DNA from: Pogona vitticeps
Taxonomy: Eukaryota; Chordata; Lepidosauria; Squamata; Agamidae
Assembly (NCBI RefSeq): GCF_051106095.1
Contig: NC_135789.1
Span: 17,977,501-18,041,500, forward strand
DNA: 64,000 nt
Reading direction: 5' to 3'
The translations under genes were made by a program, and so were the position numbers. Below the pieces are notes generated by a model. It was not told the DNA's origin and made no database searches. It saw only the letters and a program-made list of their open reading frames with translations. Numbering within the stretch: the first letter of the stretch is position 1; every line of letters starts with the position of its first letter. Below are positions 1 to 12,035 of this stretch, piece by piece.

Positions 1-349
1 GGCCCAGGCTGGAACTCGGGAGCGGCAGTGACTTTCCAACTGAACCCAATTGGTATTCTCCGAAGCAGGCTCCAGAGGGAATAAAGGAGGTCAGTGCTGG
101 AGAGCTGGCGAGGCAGGCGGTGTGAATGAGGTGGGGGCAGCGGTGGGTGAAAGCAAGTTTCTGATTGAAGAAAGCTGAGCGCCGGCTGCTATTAGGCCCC
201 AAACGAGAGTCCTGGCCTTTGGCTATACAGAGTCACAGGGACACGTCCCAGAGGGTGGCTGAGCTGAGAGCCTGAAAGAGAGAGATGGAAACCCAAATGT
301 TTTCCCTTCTGGCGAGCCAGTCGGTTCTGGGATAATTTGAGATGCTGTA

Positions 350-409
350 GGAAGGAAGGAAGGAAGGAAGGAAGGAAGGAAGGAAGGAAGGAAGGAAGGA
401 AGGAAGGAA
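350..409. repeat. (AAGG)n microsatellite
   Basis: About fifteen near-perfect tandem copies of a GGAA/AAGG tetranucleotide are visible. The apparent proline/serine-rich minus-strand reading across it is only a translation of the repeat. Confidence 0.95.
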
Positions 410-1254
410 CTGAGGATGAATAGAAGGGAGGGAGGAATGATTCTTCTGTTAGGATCCCAGCAAGGTCACGATGGCCATCAACCCATGCCAACGTGTAACC
501 TCATGACATGGAGACCGTGAGCTGGAGTTTTCTTGTTTTTCTTTCCCCTCCTCATCACCTTTTCCTTCTCTGCTACATCTTTCTAGAGGGTAAGCTCAAG
601 GTCAGGGCTGTCTAAATGACTCCTATTCTATCACAGTGCTTCTTAGCAGGGCTAGTACTTGAGGGCGGGTCAAGCCTAAACAGTCGGAGGGGCAAGCCTA
701 AACCTTAGCAGTCAGATTGAAATAAATTCGTCGGTAAGATGACCTGTTTCCCAAATCACCAATCTTTTGCTTTTCAAGAAACCGACTAGCAGCTAATGGC
801 AGCTATTTTAAATTGGTAACCAAAGATTTCAGACCAACTCTGGTTACTGAATTTAGCATAGGGAGGAAGATGGCCTGATCTGCCTTCCGTGTTAATTTCT
901 TAATGTTTGGTACTTGGCAATGTTCATACTTTCTGTTCTTTTTAGGTTGCTTGTCGAGTTTTCTAGGAGACACGTTTTTCTTTGATGCTTAATTCAGAAG
1001 TAAAATATCCAGTTTGTTAAAATCAAATGTTCTACCTGTGATAATCCACTTGTTTGGTGGCATTTTCTAAAACGGAGGTGGCTGAAATTTCTAAGAAAAG
1101 ATGTGAGTAATTTGTAAGATTTGGCCAACTGCTGAAAAATGATTTTTGCAACTTGCCTTTGCTGGCACACATAATCCTGTTGATGCTAGCTTAGGGCATT
1201 CACCTGGAACATGGTGAACTGTTTCTTTAGATTCTTGACAGATAATACATATAC

Positions 1255-1362
1255 AGAGTGCTGTCCTCTGAAGATGCCAGCCACAGAGACTGGCGAAATG
1301 TTAGGAAGAACAACCTCCAGAACACAGCCAAAGAGCCTGAAAAACCCACAACAACCAATACA
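1255..1362 (+). repeat. Dispersed repeat fragment with hammerhead-like core
   Basis: This piece ends in the same sequence as the right arm of the palindrome at 50.7-50.9 kb: a CTGAAGA box, a short inverted stem, a GAAA box, then a run ending AAAAACCCACAACAACC. Two copies in the window establish it as a dispersed family. Membership in the Penelope-like group is an inference from the arrangement of the boxes, not from a recognised protein. Confidence 0.6.
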
Positions 1363-2261
1363 TATACCACTTACACCTTGATTCTTATCATTAATGTTCT
1401 CATTCTGGAGTCTTAGGAACCACTCCTCAATCTTTTCTAGGTGTGATCGAGGAACCTCCAAACATTAAGAACATGTGCCTGCATTTTCTCGTTTTCCTCT
1501 TCCCTCTTCGTCGCATCTTCCTTTCATGCCACACCTCTTTAGATTATAAGGGAGGCTTTGGCTTTTCCAAACACACCGATGGAAAAAGACTGAGATCTAA
1601 GCCACTATGAGAGTCTGCAGAGCCACACATCCATGACACAATGCTCCTTTTGTTATTGTTTAGACAATCCCAGAGAAAAGCCTTTGAACTAGAGAGAGAG
1701 AAAAGGGGGGGGGGGAATGATCGTTTGAGAAATAAGTTCTCTAAAAGAGAAAGCAGACACGAGAATCTCAATCCAGCTATCAGTTTTAAAAGAGATGTTT
1801 TCAGCTGCCTCCGCCTCCGCCAGGTCAATGCACCTGATGGTTTGGCCATTTATATCCCAAATGGATGGAGGCTGACATTTTTGAAGAATCAATTTGGGAG
1901 CAAATAGCTTGCAGCCAAGAACGGCCATGGCCCTCGAGTCGAAGATTTTATATACGGCTGGGTTTTTATCGGAACACACACACGGATGCACCCCCCCCCG
2001 CCAATCTTCTCCAGGGTTGGTGGCCTCGGTGGGCCGAGATTTCGTGAATGCATCAGCAGCGATGGAAATTTCCCGACAGATCAGCAGCCGCGGAAGCCAA
2101 ACTGTGCAAAAGCCTAAGATGCGGGTAGATAGGATTAGATGGTGAAGAAGACAAACCGGAGAGTCCAAGATCGAGTCACACCTGAACTTTCTCAAGAGGC
2201 AAAAGTGACAAAAAAGAGAGATTGTCTTGCTTTGGGCACATCAGGGAAAGATAATGCTTGA

Positions 2262-3228
2262 TTGTTGTTGTTTAGTCATTTTGTCATGTCCGACTCTTCA
2301 TGACCCCATGGACCAGAGCACACCAGGCCCTCCTGTCTTCTACCACCTCCCGGAGTTGGGTCAAATTCATGTTGGTCACTTTACTGACCCTGTCCACCCA
2401 TCTTGTCCTCTGTCGTCCCCTTCTCCTCTTGCCTTCGCTCTTTCCCACATCAGGGTCTTTTCCAGGGAGTCTCTTTTCATGAGATGGCCAAAGTATTGGA
2501 GCCTCAGCTTCAGGATCTGTCCTTCCACTGAGCACTCAGGGTTGATTTCCTTCAGAACGGAAAGTTTGTTCTCTTTGCAGTCCAGGGGACTCTCACAAGT
2601 CACCTCCAGCACCACAATTCAAAAGCATCAATTCTTTGGTGGTCAGTCTTCTTTAGGGTCCAGCCCTCAGTTCTATACATTGTTACTGGAAAAACCATAG
2701 CTTTGACTATGCGGGCTTTTGTCGGCAAGGTGACGTCTCTGCTTTTTAAGATGCTATCTAGGATTGTCGTCACTTTCCTCCCAAGAAGTAGGTTTCTTTT
2801 AATTTCGTGGCTGCTGTCACCCTCTGCAGTGATCATGGAGCCCAAGAAAGTAAAATCTGTCACTGCCTCCATATCTTCCCCTTCTATTTCCCAGGAGGTG
2901 ATGGGACCAGTGGCCATGATCTTAGTTTTTTGATGTTGAGCTTCAGGCCATTTTTTTGCACTCTCCTCTTTCACCCTCATTAAGATGTTCTTTAATTCCT
3001 CCTCTCTCCCATCAGAGTGGTATCATCTGCATATCTGAGATTGTTGATATTTCTTCTGGCAATCTTAATTCCGGTTTGGGATTCCTCCAGTCCTGCCTTT
3101 CGCATGATGTCTTCTGCATATAAGTTAAATAAGCAGGGAGACAATATACAGCCTTGTTGTACTCCTTTCCCGATTTTGAACCCATCCGTTGTTTCATATC
3201 CATAATGCTTGATAGCTGAGACAATAAT
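2262..3228 (-). mobile_element. BovB (RTE clade) LINE, 5'-truncated
   Basis: Minus-strand readings match the C-terminal half of the BovB reverse transcriptase as I remember it: a CLPAYL-type segment after the G-Q-G region, an LRYADDT-like region now eroded, the KTKIMATGPITSW stretch, VTDFTFLGSMIT, ILKSRDVTLPTKARIVKAM, FELWCWR and LQYFGHLMKRDSLEKTLM. The 3' end has the family tail (minus strand GTCGGACATGAC and then ACAACAACAAT). The endonuclease and the first part of the RT are missing, and the frame is split over at least three overlapping readings, so this is a dead copy. BovB is an RTE element known for transfer between ruminants and squamates. Confidence 0.9.
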
Positions 3229-4667
3229 GTGTAGAAGAGTTAAAAGCAGTAGGAAAAGCTAATGAGAAGGCTTGACTCCCTAAGGACGTTTGCGTTTGCA
3301 GTTGAGAATACAACATTCTGGATGTCACTCATTCATAAGGTGGATGTTAAGTTGGAGGCAACTTGACCGAACGTAATATAAACATCTTACTGGATGCTTT
3401 AGGGAAATACATCCACAGATCACATGTAATCATGATAATGGAAAGAGCTAATACGCAAACAATTAAAACACATACAACTGGGGTGGTTGGGAAGAAGTGC
3501 AGATATGAATTAGTCGATGGAAGAAAATGCTGATTTTGGGACTACAATGCCCATCATCTGCCCACAAAGGGCACAACGGGGATGGGTGAGAATCCCTTTG
3601 ACTCAGCCAGCCAGTCTGAAAGACCCGTGGGAGAAGCTTCAGTCCGTGGTGTTTTCTGCGCCTACTCTCCCTCACAGGGTCCTTGTGACAGGAAAAAAGA
3701 AAGACAGGAAAAATCAAACCCAGCTCAATGATGTCTCTGGTAAGGAAGAAAAGAAGGCAGGGAATAAATGTCACCCCAGAGATCCACAGACCCAGACAGA
3801 GAACCACTTAACTTTGCTTCTCGGGCAGAGTAAATAAAAAGAAATTCAAAATACTCGACAATAAAAACAAAGGCAGTATTCTTAAAACCAGCGCAGGAGG
3901 TTTTCCCTCTGGAGCCGACGCCGAGATCCTTTCTCGAGAACAAAGCCAGCCTGTCAGGTTTGAAAACCCACATATTACTTTGCTTCTGTTTATTAACCTT
4001 CAAGTGTTCCCCGGCGCAATGATTATTATTACGAGGCCCTGCTAATTAGTGGTGGTGCTTGCTGCGTTCCAGAAAGAACTGGGTGTCCTCCCCGAACCCA
4101 CTCCTCCTCCTCCTCCTCAGGTCCCATCTTGTTTGCTCACTCATTCACACCCTTGAAATAAAAACAGTCTTTTTCTCATTATCAGGAGGAGCACACTCTT
4201 CACACAAATGCAAAACCAACAGTGCTTTTGTCAAATCTTTTCCTTGCGTGAGCCCGCAGCTAGTTACTTTCTAACTAGAAATCAGTTACTTTTGTCACTT
4301 TATAACTAGTTACCCTCTCCACTAGTTACTCTTGAAGGCATCAATCAAGGACCGCATCCGATTCCCATATGTAACCTTGTGAAGTACGTGCAACCTCGCC
4401 TGTTTTCTGGGCTCTCTGATGCACATCCAAAGCTTCCCTAGCTCACACAATTAATCATGCACCCAGTCACATGTCCCAGCACACACGAAGTGACCCATAA
4501 AGTGAAAGAAGCATCAAAACACACACAGAGAGAAAAATGGAGTAGGATTTTGGTCTTTGTAACCTAGTTAATTTTCAAAAGCAAGCCAATGAGTAGCAGA
4601 AAAGGTACGTTTTAGCTACTTCCAACTGATACTTTTAGAGGGAATTTTAAGGTGTTTCAACAGAAAA
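3229..4667. other. Gene-free stretch
   Basis: I see no conserved coding exon or recognisable repeat boundary here. Open frames around 3.46-4.27 kb are short and lack domains. Confidence 0.5.
3463..3480. other. No CRISPR, rRNA or functional tRNA in the window
   Basis: A scan by eye of both strands found no spaced direct repeats, no rRNA-like blocks and no tRNA clover-leaf. The tRNA-like pieces are all SINE heads. The coordinates here are only a placeholder. Confidence 0.3.
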
Positions 4668-7600
4668 GAAAGGTTACTTACCTGTAACTCTGGTTCTTCG
4701 AGTGGTCCTCTGTGAATTCACACTATTGGGTTAAATCTGCGCTTGTGCAGAGGCCTCGGAATATTCTAGAGCTTAAAGTAACACTTTTTGGCTCCTCCCC
4801 TCAGGACCTCATGGTCCGCCTGCCCTAACAGTTACCTCAGTTCCCCAAATTCCGCTGCTGCTCTGAAGGCGAGACAGCCGTGACGGAAAGAGGGGAGGAC
4901 GGGCGGGACGTGTGAACTCACAGAGGACCACTCGAAGAACCAGAGTTACAGGTTAGTAACCTTTCTTACTTCTTCGTGGCCTCTGTGAATGTAGACTAAT
5001 GGGTGATTAGCAAGCTACCTCAAAAAAGGAGGAGGGACGTCACGGCAAAACAGCAGACAGGACCACGTGTCCAAAAATGACATCCTCCTTGGCCCACAGA
5101 TTCAGTCGATAGTGAAAGATGAAGGCTGATGGAGCGGGCCAAATGGCAGCTGTGCAGGTGTCTAGCAGCGGGACATCCGTGAGGAAAAACTGTAGAAGTA
5201 GCCAAAGTTCCGGTAGAGTGAGCGTTCACCGGGCGCAGGTGATTAGACTTGCGAGAAAAAAAACAGTCCTGTAAACATAGAACGATGATGCTCTGCGAAC
5301 ATCTAGCAGGTGAAGTGACCTCTCTACATCTGTAGGCAGTTAGGAAAGAAAGTGGGCAGACTGATAGGCGGCCGAACATGAAACTCAGTAGAAACTTTGG
5401 GTATGAAGGAGACATCTGGGTGCAGTATAACTTTGTCCAGGTGAAAAAAAGTAGGAAGGGAGGAGCCACCTGAAGTGCTACTGGAAGTAACTGCAACTAA
5501 GAAATAACCTTGAAAGTCAACAAATGTTCAGCAGTTGTGGTCAGTGGCTCAAACGGTGAACGTGAGAGGCACTTAGGACAGTGTGAAGAGTCCACTGTGG
5601 TATAGACTGGCCCCGTGGAGGGAAAACCTCTTCATTTAGGGTAGCGAAAACAAGGCAGAGAGGCAGGGAGATTATGAGTAGTAGTAATTTTGGTAAATGC
5701 CAGCCAATTGCAGAAATAGAGTTGATTGGTAGAGGGCTTCCTGGAGTGTGATAATGTGGAGTTTATTGAGGAGGAATTCTCCACCCCGTGAGGTGAAGAG
5801 CTTGTAGGTCTGGACAGTACGTTTTCCCTTGATTCTGGGTCAGAAGATGAGGAATAGACATGGAGCCTGATGACACTGTCAGCAGCGTTGTGAACCACAG
5901 ACGTCTGGGTCAGTATGGGGCTATGAGGATCAAGGTGGCATTATCATGTCATGTCTTCACTATTATGCGCAGTAGGAGAGGTATTGGAGGGAACATGTAG
6001 ATGAAGCACCATGAGGGCGTCTTCTAGAGAGTTTACCCCTAGTCCAGGCCGTGAAAGATAGATGGCACACTAGCTGTTCACCTCAGATGCAAGGGCATCT
6101 ATGGCAGGAAAAAAAATCTCTTGCAGATTCTGATGAATGTGCAATGGTCCAGAGATCACTCGTGTATTTGGTATGTTCGCCTGCTCAGATGGTCTGCCCA
6201 TGTGTAGTCCTGGGCGGAGATGTGCACAGCAGACAGAAAGATGTAGAATTCTAGACACCACTCATAAAAGTGAACAGTCAGTACAGCAGAGGAAGAGAAT
6301 GGGTGCCTCCCTGTTTGTTGACGTAGTACATTGCTGTCGCATTATCCGTAGTAACTTGGACAGCCATGCCTAGGATGAGAGGTAGGAGTGCCCGAAACGC
6401 TTTGAAGATGGCCAGTAATTCCAGATTGTTAAAAAGTAGAAAGCTTTACTTCACTGACCAGGTATCATAGATATGAAGACTGGTACAGTGGGGTCCCCAT
6501 CCGACCAGACTGGAGTCTGTCGTGATTCTCGAGGTAGGTAGGAGCGGAGCAAACAGTCGTCCCAGGGACAAGTCTTCTGGGTTGATTACCAGCGCAGTTG
6601 GTGTGCAAGCTCACGAGTAATCTGCCGTATGTAGCGTGTATCTGTCATGGGGTTAAACAGGGCACCGCATCTTGAGCCTCGCGTGCTTTATGACAGACGT
6701 GGTGGAAATCATGAGTCCCCTGAAGATTTTGGGCCTGATGGGCTGTGATCCAAGACAACAGGGGGGAGCGACATATCAGGGAACAAATTTTGACCGTGCC
6801 ATTCTGGGAAAGGAAAAGCTCTTGCCGGCCAAAAGTCCAATATGGCCCCTATGTGAACACTCTAGGCGCCGTCGAGAGCTGAATGGCAAGGCGCTGAACT
6901 CTAAAATGGGCCTTCCTAGAGAGAACGGAGGTATTCGCAATGATCGCTTCTGATGGAGATATGGAAGCAGGCGTCACTCAAGTCTATCAAAGTAAACCAG
7001 TCTCCTTGTCGAATTAGTGGAAGGATATGTTCCAAGGTCACCATGCAAAAACGACGCTGGTTGATGAAGAAAAATCAGGTCCCTTAGGTCTAAAATGGGG
7101 CGTAGTGATCTGCCCCCACCAGGAGTGGTGGGAGATATGTCTGATTTTCCAAAAGGGATCTTTACCTCGTCTCATAAGGCGGTAGAAGAGTGACTGTAAA
7201 TCACCCGCTTAGGCGGTGTATCCCAAAACTCTATGGTGCACCCATAGGTGACGATGGAAAGAGCCCAGGCATCCGAGGTGATGTGGGTCCATGCAGAAAG
7301 AAGGGAGCAAGGCATACTGAACAGGTGACACAGAATCGAGGGATGGTAAGCAGAAGGGAGTCACAGACTCTGTTGGATTTTTTGTCAGACTTCCTATAGG
7401 AATGGCAGGGACAGTCACGTTGATTGGATTGCCTGGGTTGGTATTGAGCCAACTGTTGAGGGAGATATCTTTGTTGAGAAGTATAAGGTCTGTATACACT
7501 ATAAGAGTACTTATGCATCAATGGGAATTTTGAGATCTATAATAAGGCTGAACGTTGTACAACCATGCTGTTTTCCTCATTCTTTGAAGGCTGTCCAGGA

Positions 7601-9398
7601 TGCTGTCGATCTAGGGATCGAATAACCTAGAGAGGTTGATATGGTAGGCACCCACAGCTGCCATGTAGATGAGCTTTCTAACCTCCTTGTTGCTCGGTGT
7701 GGTAGTAGATCTCGAGCGCGATCTGGATTGTGTGGCATCCACAACCACAGAATGAGGAGGAGGATGCCTAGTCAAAAATCTGTATTGGTACCATAGGTCT
7801 TGTACAGATTTTCTACACACCTGGACATTTGAGGGACAGAGAAGGGCTTTTCCCAGGTCTATTGAAGTAAGCAGAATAAAGATGGGATAAGGGACAAGCG
7901 CAGGAAAGGCTGATTCATCATCAATATTTGCATAAACCTTATCAGACTTTGAAGTTGACAAACTGTTAAATCAAGAGCCTTATCGATCCTCTGTATCATG
8001 TTAGAACATGGATGAAATGGAAGTGAGGGATGGAGGAAAGCCATCACAAATATCAGAGTCTGGCGTATTCAGGTTAGTAGTGAGTGGTCTGGTACCACAG
8101 AGTCGGAAGACTCAGAGTCAGAGTCATGGGAAGTAGAAGAAAGTGGAGCATCAGAAGTGAAAAGGGACTTCTGGCTTCTTTTTCAGTATCCTTCCTCAGT
8201 ATCATCAGTATTCAGTATCTTTCTTAACAATATGTCCTCAGTACCAGGCGTTTCTTATGGGCATATATTGTTTTAACCTTCTGCTTGGTACCGTGGCACA
8301 GTACAGCATGTCTTAACCTCCTGGTACCAACATGTTTTAACCTTCTGGTACCAGGATGTTTTAGCCTTCCTCTTGGTACCGAGGCATGGTACCAGCATGT
8401 TTTAACCTCCTGATACCAGGATGTTTTAACCTTCTGCTTGGTACCATGTACAATACAGTACCAGCGTGTTTTAGCCTTCCGCTTGGTACCATGCACGGTA
8501 CCAGCATCCTCTGTACCGAGTGGCTCAGGTACCTTCGGGATGGTATGAGCAGAGGGATCAGAATGCCTCTTGTTAGTCCCTATCGGTACCAAAGGGACAT
8601 CTGTCCTAGTCTTGGTCGGTACCGGAGGTGCCCGAGTCTTATGAGATGGCGATACCAGGGAGGCTTCATGGTACCATCTCTTCTTGTGTCTTTTGGTATC
8701 AGGACATGGAGAGTAGTCAGATTCAGAGGCACCATGGTATTGTCATTTCTTGTATTTCCTGGTATCAGGAGAGTGGTGGAGTCTGTGGTACTGAGATTTT
8801 TCTCTGTAGTTCTTACACCTATGCTTGCAAATCTTAGGTCTTTCAAAGCCTTTGAGCCCCAAATGCCTCGGAGGCTCACCCTGCTCAGTATCAGGCAAGT
8901 CAATAGTGCCTTTAAGCCTTCTTTCTCATGATGGTGCTGACGTCCGGGGAGCCTTGAGGCTCAGAGCCCAGTGGCGATCGCGTTGTCTGGAGGCGAGCCG
9001 GGGCTAGAAGGCACTGAGGAGGGGGCGGCTTAAATATCTGCAGAAATCTCAGCCGTAGCAGTCAGTCCCGCAAACAGCGGGGATGGGGCTTCCAATGCCC
9101 ATGAGGTGATCCAATGCTGTTGTGAGGAAGCCGATTTCGTCTTTTTAAATCTCAGCAGTCTGATGCTTCTTTCTGTTAACAGTTTGAAGAGAGGGATTAG
9201 CTTAGGCTGTGGAGAGGAAGACAAAATATTGGCAGGGGAAATGGTAGAAGGCTGTGTCAGGGAGGGAGGGTCCATGACTGGAGGTTGTAATGACTTCTCC
9301 CACAAAGAGACGCGAAAGCGCTATCTCAATTTCAAAGCCTGCTTCGTAAAACTTTTTAAAAGAATGCAGGATGTAGGCTGATGGGCTTCACCCAAGAA
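4668..9398 (-). mobile_element. DIRS-type tyrosine-recombinase retrotransposon, fossil copy A
   Basis: This element is collinear with copy B immediately to its right. It starts with a terminal region (about 4,680-4,990) nearly the same as B's at 9,405-9,730. Then, in the same order on the minus strand, come sequences corresponding to the recombinase (about 5.0-6.1 kb), RNase H (about 6.2-6.6 kb), reverse transcriptase (about 6.95-7.35 kb) and gag-like region (about 7.4-9.39 kb, rich in repeated GGTACC-type serine/threonine coding). The matching right terminal repeat is absent; copy B begins at that point. It is broken many times and looks older than copy B. Family identity rests on the homology to B. 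Confidence 0.82.
4680..4966. repeat. DIRS copy A terminal region with hairpin arms
   Basis: An arm of about 51 bases starting at GTTACTTACCTGTAACTC is repeated in inverted orientation at about 4,908-4,966, enclosing roughly 180 bases. The enclosed part contains the terminal-repeat sequence shared with both ends of copy B. Confidence 0.8.
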
Positions 9399-9404
9399 AA
9401 GAGA

Positions 9405-9730
9405 CGTTACTTACCTGTAACTCTGGTTCTTCGAGTGGTCCTCTGTGAATTCACACTAATGGGTTAAATCTGCGCTTGCGCAGAGGCCTCCGAATATTCT
9501 AGAGCTTAAAGTAACACTTTTTGGCTCCTCCCCTCAGGACCTCATGGTCCGCCCGCCCTAACAGTTACCTCAGTTCCCCAAATTCCGCTGCTGCTCTAAA
9601 GGTGAGACAGCTGTGACGGAAAGTGGGGAGGACGGGCGGGCCATGTGAATTCACAGAGGACCACTCGAAGAACCAAAGTTACAGGTAAGTAACATCTCTT
9701 TCTTCTTTGTGGCCTCTGTGAAATCACACT
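9405..9730. repeat. Left terminal region of DIRS copy B
   Basis: It holds the left inverted terminal repeat plus an internal inverted pair (about 9,408-9,458 with 9,645-9,697) that mirrors the arrangement in copy A. The duplicated piece beyond the inner arm (TTGTGGCCTCTGTGAAATCACAC) is consistent with the internal complementary region known for DIRS elements. Confidence 0.75.
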
Positions 9731-9773
9731 AATGGGTGACTAGCAAGCTTACCTCTGGTGGAGGGACGTGACA

Positions 9774-11132
9774 TCACGGCATCACAGCAGACAGGACCGC
9801 ATGGCCAAATCGCGCATCCTCTTTCACTCGGAGATCGAGTCTGTAGTGGGATGGTGTAGACCACATAGCAGCTTTGCAGACGTCCTGAAGAGGGACACCT
9901 CGGAGAAATGCCATGGAGGTTGCGACAGCCCTGGCAGAGTGAGCTTTGACAGCAGATGGAAGAGGCTTCTTCGCCAACGTAAGCCAGACGTATGGCTTAT
10001 ACGATCCATCGTAATATGGTCTGTGGTGAAACCTGCTGTCCTTTATGAGGCTGGTGAGGGGAGACAAACAAACGTTTGGAAGACCTAAACTCTGAAGTTT
10101 TTTGAACGTAAAAGGCCAATGCTCTGCGGACATCGAGCAAATGCAGGACTTCTCAACAGGGGAAGAGGGTTGAGGAAAGAACGTAGGCAAAACAATGGGT
10201 TGCCGGACGTGGAAATTGGTCGTAACCTTTGGTAAGAAGGAAACATCGGAGTATAACACAACTTTGTCCTGGAAGAACTGTAGAAAAGGTGGGTCCACTC
10301 TTAGAGCAGATAATTCTGAAGCCCTTCGTGCTGAAGTTATTGCCACCAAAAATACCACTTTAAGTAAACGTTGATGAACAGTTGCCAATGGTTCAAATGG
10401 TGGACAAGTAAGGCAATTAAACACGGTATGCAAGGACCATTGTGGAATAGGAGTGATTCGTGGGGGATGAAGATGTAGAGCCCCTCGAAGAAAACGCTTC
10501 ACTTTGGTATGTCTAAAGAGCAGCGCACTCTCTGAGTCAGGAGGTTGATGTGCCACAATGGCCGACAAGTAAACCTTAAGTGTAGAATGTGAGAGGTTCA
10601 TGTCAAACAGGTATGCAAGAAACTGCAGCACAGCATGGACTGAAATAGGAGAAACAGGTAAGTCACGAGGTGCAGCAAACTTTTGGAAAGCAATCCATTT
10701 ACTGTTGTAAAGATTGTCTATAGACGTCTTATAGCAGTGGGATAAGACGTGAGTTACTGTGGGAGTATCCTCCAAGCCGTGAGGTGGAGCGATTGCACAT
10801 CTGGATGATATGTTGCCCCGTTGTTCTGGGTCAAAAGATGTGGAAGGTAAGGGAGTCTCATGTACTCCCTCACTCTCGTCATGAGCCTCGCAAACCACGG
10901 TTGACAGGGCCAGAAAGGTGCTATCAGAATGACGTTCACGTTGTCGTGGCAAATTTTGACAGTCACTCTCAGTAACAGTGGAAACGGTGGAAACATGTAG
11001 AGCAAATGATTGCTCCAAGACACCATTAGTGCACCGCCCTGTGAGTCCAGTCCCTGGCCACCCCTGGACAGATAGGTTGGACACTTCGCGTTGAGGTGAG
11101 TGACAAAGACATCCACCGCAGGATCGCCCCAT
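9774..11132 (-). mobile_element. Tyrosine recombinase region of DIRS copy B
   Basis: A long minus-strand reading carries the three conserved boxes of tyrosine recombinases: an Arg in ARRASEL, the His-x-x-Arg pair in HSARAV, and a Tyr in SHYRLD near the end. An N-terminal core-binding-like domain (SIDNLYNSKWIAF, HAVLQFLAYLF) precedes them. In DIRS elements this enzyme integrates a circular DNA intermediate without target duplication. It is part of a fossil element, not a host gene. Confidence 0.85.
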
Positions 11133-12035
11133 TTTGCACAGAGGACAAGAAACACTTCACAATACAGGGTCCACTCGTGCATCGTGACAGCAGTCCTGCT
11201 GAGACGGTCTGCCAGGACATTCTCGTGAGTGGAGATGTAGACTGCCGATGGAAAAATGTGATGCTCCAGGCACCATTCCCAGAACTGAACTGTCAGATAC
11301 AGGAGAGAATGCGAGTGGCTGCCGCCCTGCTTGTTGATATAAGCGGCAGCAGTGGTATTGTCCATAACAATTTGAAGAGCAGTGCCTCTGATGGTAGGTA
11401 GGAAGGCATGGCAAGCCTTGAAGATGGCAAGAAGTTCCAGATTGTTGATGTGTAGAACTTCCCTGGGAGACCATCAGCCGTGGACTTGCTGGCCCTCGCA
11501 ATGGGCACCCCAGCCTGTGGTGCTGGCGTCTGTGGTGATTCTGGTCTTGAGAACTATCGGGGCAAACAAGCGACCCATGAAGAGGTTGGCCGGATTGGTC
11601 CACCACCTCAGTTGTTTGGAAAGTTCCTCTGTCACTTGAAGCCGCTTCCTGGGCGAGTCTACAAGAGGATCGAATAGCGAAAGGAGCCATACCTGCAGTG
11701 ACCGAAGCTTCAGCCTGGCGTGAGGGAGGACAGATGTTGTGGACGCCATCAGGCCCAATAGTTTCTGGGCAGAATGCGCGGAAACCGGGAGTAGCGGCTG
11801 AAATCGCTTGATGAGGGTAGCCATCTTGTCCGCCCTTTCTTGGGGCATGAAGGCTCTTGCCACCCGAGCGTCGAGAACGGCTCCGATGTAAGATGTGACT
11901 GGAGAAGGAGTGAGCATCGACTTCTTGAAGTTTACCTTCAGTCCCAGAGTTGGAAGAAGACGAAGGACAGTGACTGTGTGACGCTTTGCCTGATGCCGTG
12001 AGTGTGCCACAAGGAGCCAATCGTCTATGTATGGG

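Larger units (their letters stand above)
1..2250. other. Gene-free stretch, mostly unassigned
   Basis: No convincing coding exon is seen. It holds an AAGG microsatellite and a decayed copy of the repeat family that is also present near 50.8 kb; both are listed separately. The remaining open frames are short, have no recognisable domain and are interrupted by homopolymers such as the G run near 1,707, so they are not called as genes. Confidence 0.6.

Noticed and set aside
192-491. Minus-strand frame with repeated SFLP units
   Set aside because: Translation of the AAGG microsatellite; no domain.
2227-2933. Plus-strand frames over 2.2-2.9 kb
   Set aside because: Antisense of the BovB reverse transcriptase remnant.
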